Under the pieces are notes generated by a model, which made no database searches, had not been told where the DNA came from, and saw only the letters and a list, made by a program, of their open reading frames with translations. From Roseobacter sp. SK209-2-6 (GTDB taxonomy: Bacteria > Pseudomonadota > Alphaproteobacteria > Rhodobacterales > Rhodobacteraceae), in the NCBI RefSeq assembly GCF_000169455.1, contig NZ_AAYC01000001.1, positions 62,001 to 126,000 on the forward strand: DNA of 64,000 nucleotides. The letters run 5' to 3'. Position 1 is the stretch's first letter. The number at the start of each line of letters is the position of its first letter. The translations under genes and the position numbers were made by a program. Positions 1 to 8,761 of this stretch are shown here, piece after piece.

Positions 1-312
1 AAGGCCCTGCATCACGGCGCCGGAAACAGCTAGGGCGGCGCCAACCAGAATACCCATCGCCAGGCGAGGCAGGCGAATGTCAAACAAGACCACCCGATCA
101 AGCGTGGCGAGTTCTCGACCTTGGATCAAATCACTCAGAGTGCGCCAAAGTGAGATGCCAGAGGCCCCTGAGGTGAGCGAGAAAATCGAAACCAGGAGCA
201 AAGAGAACGCCAGGATCAGAGTCAGTTGTTTGGCGCGAATGCGGCGGTCTGGCAATGGTGCAACGTTACTTTGCTTCGAAGCTTCGGAGAGCTCTGCAGT
301 GACGGTGCTCAT
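1..312 (-). CDS. hmuU: Haem ABC transporter permease, FecCD family (partial)
   Basis: The gene starts at ATG 312 and runs left out of the window, so only 104 N-terminal residues are visible. They hold a charged cytoplasmic start, one hydrophobic segment near residues 31-48, and the FecCD-type stretch RLPRLAMGILVGAALAVSG at 80-98. This family forms the inner-membrane channel of haem, siderophore and cobalamin importers. Its start overlaps the hmuT stop as ATGA, so the two are translationally coupled. With hmuS and hmuT upstream, haem is the likely substrate. An ATPase gene (hmuV) would be expected just beyond base 1 but cannot be seen. Confidence 0.9.
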   Translation of the reverse strand, partial: MSTVTAELSEASKQSNVAPLPDRRIRAKQLTLILAFSLLLVSIFSLTSGASGISLWRTLSDLIQGRELATLDRVVLFDIRLPRLAMGILVGAALAVSGAVMQGL

Positions 313-1178
313 TCTTGGGCTCCGTAGAGCGCGTTGCTCAGCTCTGTCACTGCAGAGGCTGTGCGGGGGCCAAAGCCAAGAAGATGCAATCCATTCATGC
401 GAACCAAAGCGCCATTTTGGGCTGCAGGTGTTGGGGTCAAGGCTGGTATTGAAAGCATTTTGTCCGCGCTCATCCCCTGGTCGCCACTCCGATCCATGGC
501 AAGGATTACATCCGGAGCCGCTGCTGAAACTGCCTCATCGGTGATTTGCTTGTAGCCGCTAAACGCCTGCACCGCGTTTACGCCGCCGGCCATGCTGATA
601 ATCCCATCAGCCGCGGTCTCTTGTCCCCCTGCCATGATCCGCCCGCCTTGGGTTGAGAGAATAAACAGAACCTTTTTGGGGCGATCTCCGGCGGCTGCCT
701 TCGCACGAGACAGAGCGGCCTCCAATTCTGCGCTCACCTGATCCGCCAGGGCCCGCGCTTCGGCCTCTTGGCCAAGGGCTGCGCCAACGGTTTCGATCTT
801 TTGGGCTACACCCTTCGCCGAAAAGACCTCTGGCACCTCGATAAAAGTCACATTTGCTGCCTTGAGAACCTCCAGGGTTTCCGGCGGGCCGGCACCTTCT
901 GTTGCGAGGATAAGGTCAGGGGCAATCGACAACACCCCTTCAGGAGACAGCGCACGGGCATAGCCAACATTTGGCAACGCGGTCACCTCCGCCGGATAGG
1001 AGGAGGTGGTATCTCGTGCAACCAGGCGTTTGTCCTGACCTAAAGCGTAGACGATTTCAGTGACCGACCCGCCAATCGAAACAACACGGTTGTGGGGCTC
1101 AGCACGCGCCATCTGGGCGGCAAAAAGCGCGAGGAACAGAATGTTCAGAAACGCGAAGAGGCGAGAGAACAGGCTCAT
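309..1178 (-). CDS. hmuT: Periplasmic haem-binding protein HmuT
   Basis: A 289-residue ABC-type haem-binding protein that receives haem from the outer-membrane receptor and delivers it to HmuU. It has a clear signal peptide (residues 1 to about 26, ending AQMARA) followed by the class III binding-protein opening RVVSIGGSVTEIVYALG. I chose ATG 1178 because it overlaps the hmuS stop as ATGA and puts the signal peptide at the very N-terminus; a longer reading to 1256 would add 26 residues ahead of it. The gene is followed by hmuU with another ATGA overlap. Related siderophore-binding proteins share the fold, so the haem assignment rests mainly on the adjacent hmuS. Confidence 0.92.
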   Translation of the reverse strand: MSLFSRLFAFLNILFLALFAAQMARAEPHNRVVSIGGSVTEIVYALGQDKRLVARDTTSSYPAEVTALPNVGYARALSPEGVLSIAPDLILATEGAGPPETLEVLKAANVTFIEVPEVFSAKGVAQKIETVGAALGQEAEARALADQVSAELEAALSRAKAAAGDRPKKVLFILSTQGGRIMAGGQETAADGIISMAGGVNAVQAFSGYKQITDEAVSAAAPDVILAMDRSGDQGMSADKMLSIPALTPTPAAQNGALVRMNGLHLLGFGPRTASAVTELSNALYGAQE

Positions 1179-2257
1179 TCTGCGGCCTCCATTTCCGAGG
1201 ATTTGGTCGGAGAGTTGCTGGCAAGGGAGGGCAGTTGTGCAATGATGGCGTGCCATTCGGGTCGGTGGTCTTGTTCTTTGGTTCGGCGGCCAAAGATTTG
1301 CAGGATCAACCCGCCCTCGGCATCGAATGCTTCAATGGACTGGGTATTTCCATTGCGGGTGGGTTTGGTGACGGCCCAGACTTCGGCGATGTGATCCAGG
1401 CGCAAATGCAGATCGAATCCGGGATCTAGGATGTTCTGCCAGGGGCCCATTGCACGCAGGTTTTGCACTGGGCCACCATGAATTTCGATACATCCCATAT
1501 TGCCCACAAAGATCATGACTTCCGTTCCGCTACCGCATAGCGCCTGCAGGGAGTCATCGATCGCTTCGGGGGCTAGGGCACGTGCAAGAGGCTCGCCAAC
1601 AATGCGATAGGCGCCGAGGCGATTCATCTTCAGTCGCGAGGTCATGCTGCGAAACTGGTGCGTGTCTGTCATGGCCTCCCAGTCGCGGCGGAGCTCTGCT
1701 GCCTTTTCCGGACTTCCCTTTGCCATCTCTGGCGGGATCCGGGGAGAGACTTCAAGGCTGTCGTTCTGCTCAGCCAGGGTAAGTTCGTCCACCAGGGTCT
1801 GCCAGGCATCAAGATTTGATTCGGGCCTCAGGTGGATTTTGTGCACTGCATCTCCGGCGGCATCAAAGAACTGAAGCGAACGCCGGATGCCCGACGCCCC
1901 CTCCCGCTCTACCGCAAAGGCAGAGACAAAATGGCGGGGGAATAGGCGCAGGTCGATCTCTTCGGTCAAAACCATGGCTGCGTGCTTCCCAGCGTGGAAA
2001 TTCGCATAGCAACCAACCTTCTCAATCACGCATGAGTTGTTTCGCGTGAGGGCCATCACCTCTCCAAGAGTGGCAAGGCGTGGGAAGATTTTATCGATAT
2101 CCGCCGAAATGCAAGTTGCTTCGGTGCCGACAAAGGCAGCAACAAGCTGTGCTTCAGAGATTTGAAATTCAGTGGCGAAATCACGGTCGCGCAACTTTGG
2201 ATTGTTTTTCCGCGCTTGCCGGATTTCCAGCGGGGTGAGGGGGGCAGTTTGGTTCAT
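1175..2257 (-). CDS. hmuS: Haemin-degrading factor / cytosolic haem carrier HmuS
   Basis: A 360-residue protein of the HemS/ChuX/HmuS family, which binds haem in the cytoplasm after import and in some members degrades it to free the iron. The length fits the two-repeat full-length form. It starts at ATG 2257 with an N-terminal motif typical of the family (LRDRDFATEFQISEAQLVAA). It is the first gene of the leftward hmuSTU operon and lies divergent from the receptor gene, with 242 bases between the two starts. A 15-base palindrome in that gap (2344-2358) is a candidate iron-responsive operator. Whether this protein degrades haem or only carries it cannot be told from sequence. Confidence 0.93.
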   Translation of the reverse strand: MNQTAPLTPLEIRQARKNNPKLRDRDFATEFQISEAQLVAAFVGTEATCISADIDKIFPRLATLGEVMALTRNNSCVIEKVGCYANFHAGKHAAMVLTEEIDLRLFPRHFVSAFAVEREGASGIRRSLQFFDAAGDAVHKIHLRPESNLDAWQTLVDELTLAEQNDSLEVSPRIPPEMAKGSPEKAAELRRDWEAMTDTHQFRSMTSRLKMNRLGAYRIVGEPLARALAPEAIDDSLQALCGSGTEVMIFVGNMGCIEIHGGPVQNLRAMGPWQNILDPGFDLHLRLDHIAEVWAVTKPTRNGNTQSIEAFDAEGGLILQIFGRRTKEQDHRPEWHAIIAQLPSLASNSPTKSSEMEAAE

Positions 2258-2343
2258 CTGGGCCCTTTCAGCATGTGCAGATGGTGCAGGAAAGGGCTGG
2301 CGCGGGCCTGCGTGAGAGCATGTGCAGACGGCTGGCGGATTGG

Positions 2344-2358
2344 TTAAGCATTGCTTAA
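2344..2358. promoter_or_regulatory. Candidate operator: 15-base palindrome between hmuS and the receptor gene
   Basis: The bases form a perfect inverted repeat TTAAGCA-T-TGCTTAA around one central base. It lies 87 bases before the hmuS start and about 140 before the receptor start, in a locally AT-rich divergent promoter region, which is where an iron-responsive repressor site would be expected. I cannot say from memory that it matches the Irr, RirA or other known iron box of this group, so the regulator is unassigned. Confidence 0.5.
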
Positions 2359-2499
2359 TTTATGTTGACTGTTTTTATCACCTTTAATATCAGGCTCAAG
2401 CGGAAATTGATGATTCCGCTAGAAAACAAGACGACGACTACCACGCCAGCCCCTTTCCGCAAGCATCGGTAAACACTCCATGATGCAGAGGGACATGCG

Positions 2500-4509
2500 A
2501 TGGGAAAGTTTCGGCTGAACCAGCACTTGCTGGGCACCGTATCCATTTTGGGATTGATGTTGGGAACCGGGGCGCTGGCCCAGGATATTCCGGTTGATGA
2601 GCTGATTGAGACCACGGAAGATGGCTTCCTTGGAACGGTTGAATTGGGCCAGGGCAAGCGAGAGGTCCAAATCGCGACCTCGACTCCGGTCACCGTGATC
2701 AACCAGGAAGAAATCGACGATCGTCAGGCGAGCACTGTGGCGGAATTGATTGACTCGGTACCGGGTGTTTCGCTGGTGAACGGCTCTCGTCCTGAAGGGT
2801 CGGGGATCAACATCCGTGGTTTCGGCGCCAATGGCACCTATGGCACCGACCAGAAGGTGGCCATCGTGATCGATGGCGCGACCACGGGTTCCGAAGAGAT
2901 CTACCGGATTGGGACCCAGCTTTTCACGGATCCGTCCCTTTACAAGTCAGTTTCGGTTATCCGCGGAACTGTTGGGTCGTTTGAATTTGGCTCTGGTATT
3001 GTCGGTGGCGTGGTGCAGTTCGAAACCAAGGATGCCTCTGACTTTACCGGCGGCGAAGTGGGTCTGCGCTTCCGCCAAACACTAGGGTATTCCTCTAATG
3101 CGCAGGGCTACCACAGCTCTTCCATCATTGCCTGGCAGCCGATGGAGAATTTGGAAGTCCTGCTGAACTATACCAAGCGGGATACGGATGCCTACGAAGA
3201 TGGAAATGGCACTCTGGTAAGCAACTCTGCAACAGAGCCTTACTCTGGGTTGGCCAAGATCAGATACACCTTCGGGGAGGATGGCGAGCACGCGGTGACC
3301 GTAAGCTACCAGAAGACTGCGACGGATGAGTTTGATGCGCCATATGATGCCTTTAACGTCGTCAACTTTGGCAACGTGAACCGGCGCACCGAATCCGAAG
3401 TTGCGACCCTGAAGTATGAGTACAACCCAGTAGGGAATGACCTGATCAATCTGTCGGTTCAGTATTCCTATTCGGACATATTTATCGAAAGCGAAGCTGC
3501 TAACCCTGGTGGGTTTGCCGACTACCTGCTGAACGGCGATCACGACTACACCATCGATAAACTGACGGTGAAAAACGCGATGTTCTTCCAGACAGGTGCA
3601 GCGTCACATGATCTGCGTTTTGGTGTGGAATGGTCCAAGCGGGACAGGTTGGAAAGCCAGGTTAGCCCCTTCTCCGGCAGTGTGGCTGTGCCTGGTGGCA
3701 CGGATGAGCGTATTGCCCTGTTTGCAGTGGATGAAATCTCCCTCGGCAATTGGACTTTTAGTCCCGCCTTCCGCTGGGAGGATCAGACTGTGGAGGGGCG
3801 TAAGACCTATGCGGGTGATCGCTACGACAACTCGGCAGCGATGGGCGGTATCTCGGCGCGCTATGAGTTCAACTCCGGTTTCGCTCTCTTTGCCAGTGCA
3901 GCCTATACCGAAAGTCTGCCGATCATTGACGATCTGAGCAATGCGGCCTTTATGACCCAGCCGGAGAAATCTCGCACCTACGAGATCGGCGCCTCTTATG
4001 CGGGTAGCGATGTCTTCACCAGCGAAGACAGCCTGCAGGCCAAGGTCAATTTCTTCCGCAGCGATCTGTGGGACGTGACCTCGTATTCCTCGATCGCTTC
4101 TGTCCAAAGTGAAGGCGTGGAGGTGGAAGTCACCTATGCCATGGCAAGTGGTCTTTATGTGGATGTTAATGCGGCCTATGGCGACTATGAGTCCCTGTCC
4201 TCTGCCGGGGTTCGTGGAGATTGGAGGAATGCGCCTGCAAACTCCGCGCGCCTGACAGTTGGCAAACGCATCGGTGAGGCCTGGGATCTAAGCTGGGAAC
4301 AGGTTGTGGCCGAAGAGGGCAACAACAACTACGGAGGCTATGGGGTTAGCAATCTGCGTGCAACCTACCGTCCGCAAAGCGGTGTTCTAGCCGGAACAGA
4401 AGTACGCTTTGGCATCGAAAACGCCTTTGACCGGCAGTACAAGCCCAACCTTGCAACCGAGTTTGCACCCGGTCGGAACTTCAAGCTGACCCTGGCCAAA
4501 ACTTTCTGA
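2500..4509 (+). CDS. hmuR: TonB-dependent outer-membrane haem receptor
   Basis: A 669-residue outer-membrane receptor. It has a signal peptide (residues 1 to about 27, ending GTGALA), then a plug domain with the usual elements (VTVINQEEIDDRQASTVAEL, a PGVS motif, then GINIRGFG) and a long beta-barrel ending in the aromatic LAKTF. The C-terminal barrel shows the usual ENAFDRQYKPNL. The gene is divergent from hmuSTU and is followed by a small exported protein, exbB, two exbD and tonB, so receptor and energising complex are encoded together. Haem as ligand is inferred from hmuSTU; the classic FRAP motif of many haem receptors was not obvious. A siderophore or other haem-like ligand remains possible. 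Confidence 0.88.
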   Translation: MGKFRLNQHLLGTVSILGLMLGTGALAQDIPVDELIETTEDGFLGTVELGQGKREVQIATSTPVTVINQEEIDDRQASTVAELIDSVPGVSLVNGSRPEGSGINIRGFGANGTYGTDQKVAIVIDGATTGSEEIYRIGTQLFTDPSLYKSVSVIRGTVGSFEFGSGIVGGVVQFETKDASDFTGGEVGLRFRQTLGYSSNAQGYHSSSIIAWQPMENLEVLLNYTKRDTDAYEDGNGTLVSNSATEPYSGLAKIRYTFGEDGEHAVTVSYQKTATDEFDAPYDAFNVVNFGNVNRRTESEVATLKYEYNPVGNDLINLSVQYSYSDIFIESEAANPGGFADYLLNGDHDYTIDKLTVKNAMFFQTGAASHDLRFGVEWSKRDRLESQVSPFSGSVAVPGGTDERIALFAVDEISLGNWTFSPAFRWEDQTVEGRKTYAGDRYDNSAAMGGISARYEFNSGFALFASAAYTESLPIIDDLSNAAFMTQPEKSRTYEIGASYAGSDVFTSEDSLQAKVNFFRSDLWDVTSYSSIASVQSEGVEVEVTYAMASGLYVDVNAAYGDYESLSSAGVRGDWRNAPANSARLTVGKRIGEAWDLSWEQVVAEEGNNNYGGYGVSNLRATYRPQSGVLAGTEVRFGIENAFDRQYKPNLATEFAPGRNFKLTLAKTF

Positions 4510-4556
4510 TCCACTCCCCCAAAGGCGAAAGCACAAACAAATAGAGGAGACCTCAT

Positions 4557-4997
4557 ATGACTCTTTCCTCCAAACGTTCAGCCCCGTTTATCGCGATGGC
4601 TGTGGCTGGTTTGATAGGGCAGGCATCTGCTGAGACTAACCGAGAGCAAAAGCCTGGCCTCTCAATAGAACTCAGCACTGCTGAGGAGGCTCCTGATGCT
4701 TGCAGGCTATCCTTTGTGGTCAGTAATGCGCTTGGCACCTCCATTGAACAGGCGGTTTTTGAAACCGTCCTGTTTGATGCCAAGGGGCAGGTTTCACAGC
4801 TGACCTTGTTGGATTTTCAAGATCTTCCTGCCGGGCGCCTCCGTGTGCGGCAGTTTCAATTCCCGCAGCTCTGTAGTGATATCAGTCGTGTGCTGATCAA
4901 TGGGGCTTCCACCTGTCAGGGAGAAGGCATCGCGCAAGGCGCCTGCTCTGACAACCTGCGTCTGCTGAGCCGTGAAAAAATGGAGCTGGCAGGATGA
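4557..4997 (+). CDS. Small exported cysteine-containing protein of the exb operon
   Basis: A 146-residue protein of unknown function. It starts at ATG 4557 behind a clear AGAGGAGA ribosome binding site. The N-terminus (LSSKRSAPFIAMAVAGLIGQASA) is a Sec- or Tat-like signal peptide with cleavage expected after ASA. The mature part is mostly beta-type sequence with four cysteines (in DACRL, QLCSD, STCQG and GACSD), which could form two disulfides in the periplasm. Its stop overlaps the exbB start as ATGA. Proteins annotated only as Tat-signal proteins are known at this position in related bacteria; a role in the TonB system is inferred from position alone. Confidence 0.82.
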   Translation: MTLSSKRSAPFIAMAVAGLIGQASAETNREQKPGLSIELSTAEEAPDACRLSFVVSNALGTSIEQAVFETVLFDAKGQVSQLTLLDFQDLPAGRLRVRQFQFPQLCSDISRVLINGASTCQGEGIAQGACSDNLRLLSREKMELAG

Positions 4998-5677
4998 ACC
5001 TTGTGTTGAATGCCTTGGAGCGGGTGCTGAACCTGGGTGGTCCGGTGGTCCTGCTGCTACTGGTGGTTTCCATTCTGACGACGAGCTTGGTGCTATACAA
5101 AATCTGGCAATACCAGGTGGCACGGGTGGGTAACCATAAGCAGTTGTCACAGGCCGTCGCCGCCTGGGATCGGGGCGACAGTCAGGGAGCTTTGGCTGCG
5201 GTTGCCCAAAGCCGGTCCTATCTAGTGCCAGTTCTGCACATGGCTTTGACTGCGCCACAGGACGAGAGGCTGGCCGCGCGTGCAGATGCAGAAGCAGAGG
5301 CGCGTTTTGCCCGATTGGAACGTGGGCTCGGGGCTTTGGATATGGTAGCGCAACTGGCGCCGCTGATGGGCCTCTTTGGTACAGTGATCGGCATGATCGA
5401 AGCCTTTCAAAAACTGCAATCCGCCGGTTCCTCCGTGGACCCATCGCTCCTGGCTGGGGGGATCTGGGTGGCGTTGCTGACAACGGCCGCAGGGCTGGCC
5501 GTAGCGATGCCCGCCGCCCTCGTCTTGGGCTGGCTGACAGCGCGCATGCAGCAAGAGCGGGTCTTTGCAAATCACGCACTTCGCGTTGCCTTTTCCCCGC
5601 AAAAGATGGTGCAGTCTGAGCGGGTGAATGACACAGACCATACCCAACCTGTCCAGGGCCTTTCTTATGCCGGTTAA
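4994..5677 (+). CDS. exbB: MotA/TolQ/ExbB proton channel protein
   Basis: A 227-residue inner-membrane protein that forms the pentameric proton channel powering TonB. It has three hydrophobic segments, near residues 17-35, 116-136 and 155-180. The second contains the family signature LAPLMGLFGTVIGMIEAF. The gene overlaps the preceding small-protein gene by four bases and the first exbD by about 11. The context with a haem receptor and tonB argues for ExbB rather than TolQ, since no tolA, tolB or pal is nearby. Confidence 0.94.
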   Translation: MNLVLNALERVLNLGGPVVLLLLVVSILTTSLVLYKIWQYQVARVGNHKQLSQAVAAWDRGDSQGALAAVAQSRSYLVPVLHMALTAPQDERLAARADAEAEARFARLERGLGALDMVAQLAPLMGLFGTVIGMIEAFQKLQSAGSSVDPSLLAGGIWVALLTTAAGLAVAMPAALVLGWLTARMQQERVFANHALRVAFSPQKMVQSERVNDTDHTQPVQGLSYAG

Positions 5678-6050
5678 GCTGCATGGACCAAGGCGTGGCC
5701 GCCTCTCTATGACATCTCTCATCGATGTGATTTTCCTACTTCTTTTGTTCTTTATGCTGACCTCGACTTTCTCGAAATACGGGGAGGTCGAGTTGATGGC
5801 CGCTGGCCAAGCCACAGCGGGGGAAGCCCCACAAAGATTGTTTGTCCAACTGGGTGCAGAGAGCGTTTCGCTAAATGGCCAGCCAGCGGATTTGCAAAGT
5901 CTGGCGGGGCTCCTACGCAGTCAGCCTGATGACGGGCGTGGGCATGTTGTCCTGATCAGCCCGGATGAGAGTGCCACATCACAGCACCTTGTCGATCTGC
6001 TGGCGGAGCTACGACAGGTTGAAGGATTGCAATGGGTGGTGCTGGGGTGA
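5667..6050 (+). CDS. exbD: ExbD/TolR family protein (first copy)
   Basis: A 127-residue single-span inner-membrane protein, partner of ExbB in harvesting the proton gradient. After a short basic N-terminus (GPRRGRLSMTSLIDVIF) comes the membrane segment LLLLFFMLTSTF, holding the conserved Asp of the DVIF motif, then a periplasmic domain. I chose ATG 5667, which lies about 10 bases after an AGGG and overlaps exbB only slightly. An in-frame start at 5628 would add 13 residues and overlap exbB by 50 bases. A second, diverged exbD follows directly. Confidence 0.9.
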   Translation: MPVKLHGPRRGRLSMTSLIDVIFLLLLFFMLTSTFSKYGEVELMAAGQATAGEAPQRLFVQLGAESVSLNGQPADLQSLAGLLRSQPDDGRGHVVLISPDESATSQHLVDLLAELRQVEGLQWVVLG

Positions 6051-6439
6051 TGCTGCTCAATCGAACCAGACCTACGCAGAAAGAACCAACGATTGCTCTT
6101 ATCAATATCGTCTTTCTGATGTTGGTCTTTTTCATGATTGCAGGGACGCTGGCGGTCCCCCTCGATCAGGAGATCAAGTTGATTCAGACTGCGGATTTGG
6201 ATGGTCGAGAGCCCCCCGATACTCTGGTCGTGCATGCGGATGGCAGATTGCAGCTGCGAGGGCAGCAGGTCGAAAGTGCTGAGGCCTATTTTGCAACCCT
6301 GCCAGAGGCAGCCAGGAGTGTGGTCAAATTGGTGCCGGACCGGGATCTTCCGGCGCGCCAGTTGATCGCGATTTCCAACAGTTTGCGAAAGTCCGGTGCC
6401 GGGCGGGTCCTTTTGGTTTCGGAGCGCGCCCTCCCATGA
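6032..6439 (+). CDS. exbD: ExbD/TolR family protein (second copy)
   Basis: A 135-residue ExbD-type protein with one membrane segment (IVFLMLVFFMIAGTLA) and a periplasmic domain. It differs from its neighbour in that the membrane segment is entered by IALINIVFLM, so the Asp found in DVIF-type ExbD is replaced by Asn. ATG 6032 has an AAGGA five bases upstream; ATG 6050, overlapping the first exbD stop as TGATG, is an alternative that would remove six residues. The stop overlaps tonB as ATGA. Two exbD copies in one operon suggest a mixed ExbD pair, but this is inference. Confidence 0.88.
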   Translation: MGGAGVMLLNRTRPTQKEPTIALINIVFLMLVFFMIAGTLAVPLDQEIKLIQTADLDGREPPDTLVVHADGRLQLRGQQVESAEAYFATLPEAARSVVKLVPDRDLPARQLIAISNSLRKSGAGRVLLVSERALP

Positions 6440-7536
6440 ATAACCTCTCAGGTCAGGTATTGGCTGTCGCGCCAAATGTTGTGGGGGCGCCCATTGTTCC
6501 GGGTTCTGTGTTGGCTGCTGTTGGGGCATTTCTACTTGCGCTTCTTTTGCATGCAGGGCTTGCGCCCTTCAAACAAGAACTGGCCGTCGAAAACTCAGGT
6601 GGTGAAACTGAACTCGCCGCGAGAGGGAGCAGTTTTGCCAATCTGGCCGAAGGGGAAATGTCCCCTTTCCCCACGCAAGAGACTGTCCGGCCTAAGGTCC
6701 ATCAGACAGCTTTGCCTGTTGCTCCAGAGACAGCCAATACGACCCTGATAGCGCCATCAAAGGCTCTTCTTGTCCGCGCTGAAGAGAGTTCGAAACAGGA
6801 GAATTTGGAACTGGTTCCTGGCGGCGTGCCACTACTGCCCGTAAGCGCGGAGGAGAGTGTTGTCGAGGGCGCGGGGGAAGTCGCCATACTTCCAGTTTCA
6901 CAGAAGGTCCAACAAGAGCCAGTGTTAGAGAGATCTGCTACGATTGCGGCTGAAGACCGGGTAAGCGAGCAGGTATCAGTGCAACAAGAGTTGCAACAAC
7001 CTGTGCCGGATCCAGCGGCGCAGGCCCCGAAGGTTGAACAATCTTTACGCCCACCGACCCGTCCAGAACCACAACCAACACGCCCGCAACAGGCAGAGCA
7101 GGCGCTTGCGGTGCAGCAGCCTCGTCCAAACCCCAAGCCCGAACTCTTGCCAAAACCTGTCACAAAGCCACGGGGCAACAGTGTCGTGAACACAAACCGA
7201 GGCGTGACAGAATCGAACCGCCAAGCCCAAGGTGGGCAGTCACAGCGTCAGAACGGACAAGCGAGGGTGCAGGGTAATGCTGCGGTTAGCAATTATCCTG
7301 GCAAAGTGATGCGTAAGATCCAGCGAGCCAAGCGGCCAGCATCGGTCAAGGGCGTCGCGGTCGTGAGTTTTTCCATTGGCCCTGGTGGATCCCTGGCTGG
7401 GGTTGGCATTGCGCGCAGCTCTGGCTCTGGGAAGCTGGATAGTATTGCTCTGGCGCAGGTGCGTCGTGCAGCGCCCTTCCCACCGCCACCCGCTGGTGCG
7501 CGTACCCGCTTTACCGTCCGGATCAAAGGCAATTAG
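6436..7536 (+). CDS. tonB: Energy transducer TonB
   Basis: A 366-residue TonB that links the ExbB/ExbD motor to outer-membrane receptors. There is one N-terminal membrane anchor (about residues 20-40), a long linker rich in Pro, Gln, Glu and Val (about 60-260) that would span the periplasm, and a C-terminal TonB domain beginning near YPGKVMRKIQRAKRPASVKG and ending PPPAGARTRFTVRIKGN. The linker is longer than in the roughly 240-residue E. coli protein. It closes a tightly overlapped run of receptor-accessory genes and probably serves the haem receptor at 2500-4509. No obvious terminator follows. Confidence 0.92.
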   Translation: MNNLSGQVLAVAPNVVGAPIVPGSVLAAVGAFLLALLLHAGLAPFKQELAVENSGGETELAARGSSFANLAEGEMSPFPTQETVRPKVHQTALPVAPETANTTLIAPSKALLVRAEESSKQENLELVPGGVPLLPVSAEESVVEGAGEVAILPVSQKVQQEPVLERSATIAAEDRVSEQVSVQQELQQPVPDPAAQAPKVEQSLRPPTRPEPQPTRPQQAEQALAVQQPRPNPKPELLPKPVTKPRGNSVVNTNRGVTESNRQAQGGQSQRQNGQARVQGNAAVSNYPGKVMRKIQRAKRPASVKGVAVVSFSIGPGGSLAGVGIARSSGSGKLDSIALAQVRRAAPFPPPPAGARTRFTVRIKGN

Positions 7537-7657
7537 GGCGCTGAGTGGATTGGCCGAGGTAATTTGATCAAATTCTTGCGTATCTCGTTCATGTTCGGCT
7601 AAGGAAGGGGTAGGATTGGATTGGGGAGTACGCCTCCCCCAATAGGAGCACTGCCCG

Positions 7658-8761
7658 ATGACCCCGCTTTCCGGCCTGAAAGTTGTTGAACTTGCCCGTA
7701 TTCTTGCAGGCCCCTGGATCGGCCAGTCGCTGGCGGATCTGGGTGCAGAGGTGACCAAGGTCGAAAGCCCGGAGGGAGATGATACCCGCCGCTGGGGCCC
7801 TCCCTTTATCGAGCGCGACGGTGACAAGACTGCTGCTTACTATTATTCGGCCAACCGGGGTAAAACCTGTGTCACTGCTGATTTCCGCACTCCAGAAGGG
7901 CGTGATACGGTGATTGAGCTGATCAAGGATGCAGACATCCTGATTGAAAATTTCAAGGTTGGGGGCCTCAGGAAATACGGGTTGGACTATGACAGCCTGG
8001 CGGAGGTGAACCCGCGTCTGATCTATTGTTCCGTTACCGGTTTCGGTCAGGATGGTCCCTATGCCAAACGGGCGGGCTACGATTTCCTGTTGCAGGGCAT
8101 GTCTGGCCTCATGTCGATTACGGGTGATCCGGGTGGACAGCCGCAGAAGGTGGGTGTTGCCATTACCGATATTGTCACCGGGCTATATGGGACCATCGGC
8201 ATTCTGGCCGCGGTTGAGCAGCGCCACAGCACCGGGCGCGGGCAGCACATCGATATGTCTTTGCTGGACTGTGCCACGGCGGTTCTGGCCAATCAGGCGA
8301 TGAACTATCTCGCCACCGGAGACAGCCCCTCGCGGCTGGGCAATGAACATCCGAATATTGCGCCTTATCAGGTCATGGCGGTCAAGGACGGGCATGTCAT
8401 TTTGGCCGTTGGCAACGATGGCCAGTTTCAGCGGCTCTGTGATGTGCTGGGGCTGGCTGGGGTCAAATCGGATGCGCGCTTTGCTTCCAACCAGCAGCGG
8501 GTCGAGAACCGCCAGGCTTTGACGGTGCTTCTGGAAGCGGTTGTTGGTGGTTGGCAGCAGGCGGATCTCTTGGCGGCATTGGAGGCCGCTACAGTGCCTG
8601 CGGGGCCGATCAATACTATCGGTCAGGCCTTTGCCGATCCGCAGATTCAACACCGAGACATGCAGATCAAGCCGGAGGGTATCCCAGGCGTACGCGGCCC
8701 CTGGAGGTTCTCAGACGCCGAACTGGCCTTGGAGAAGTCAGCGCCTACGCTTCCTAAATAG
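7658..8761 (+). CDS. Class III (CaiB/BaiF) CoA-transferase
   Basis: A 367-residue family III CoA-transferase, which moves CoA between carboxylic acids through an aspartyl-CoA anhydride. The N-terminal LSGLKVVELARILAGPW motif and the GPYAKRAGYDFLLQGMSGLM region are diagnostic; the catalytic Asp should be D142 in GYD. Length is slightly shorter than formyl-CoA transferase (about 420), matching the racemase/mesaconyl/succinyl group. An AGGAG ribosome binding site precedes ATG 7658, behind a small bulged hairpin at 7621-7642. It stands alone, convergent with the regulator gene, whose 3' end overlaps by eight bases. The acyl substrate cannot be told from sequence. Confidence 0.88.
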   Translation: MTPLSGLKVVELARILAGPWIGQSLADLGAEVTKVESPEGDDTRRWGPPFIERDGDKTAAYYYSANRGKTCVTADFRTPEGRDTVIELIKDADILIENFKVGGLRKYGLDYDSLAEVNPRLIYCSVTGFGQDGPYAKRAGYDFLLQGMSGLMSITGDPGGQPQKVGVAITDIVTGLYGTIGILAAVEQRHSTGRGQHIDMSLLDCATAVLANQAMNYLATGDSPSRLGNEHPNIAPYQVMAVKDGHVILAVGNDGQFQRLCDVLGLAGVKSDARFASNQQRVENRQALTVLLEAVVGGWQQADLLAALEAATVPAGPINTIGQAFADPQIQHRDMQIKPEGIPGVRGPWRFSDAELALEKSAPTLPK

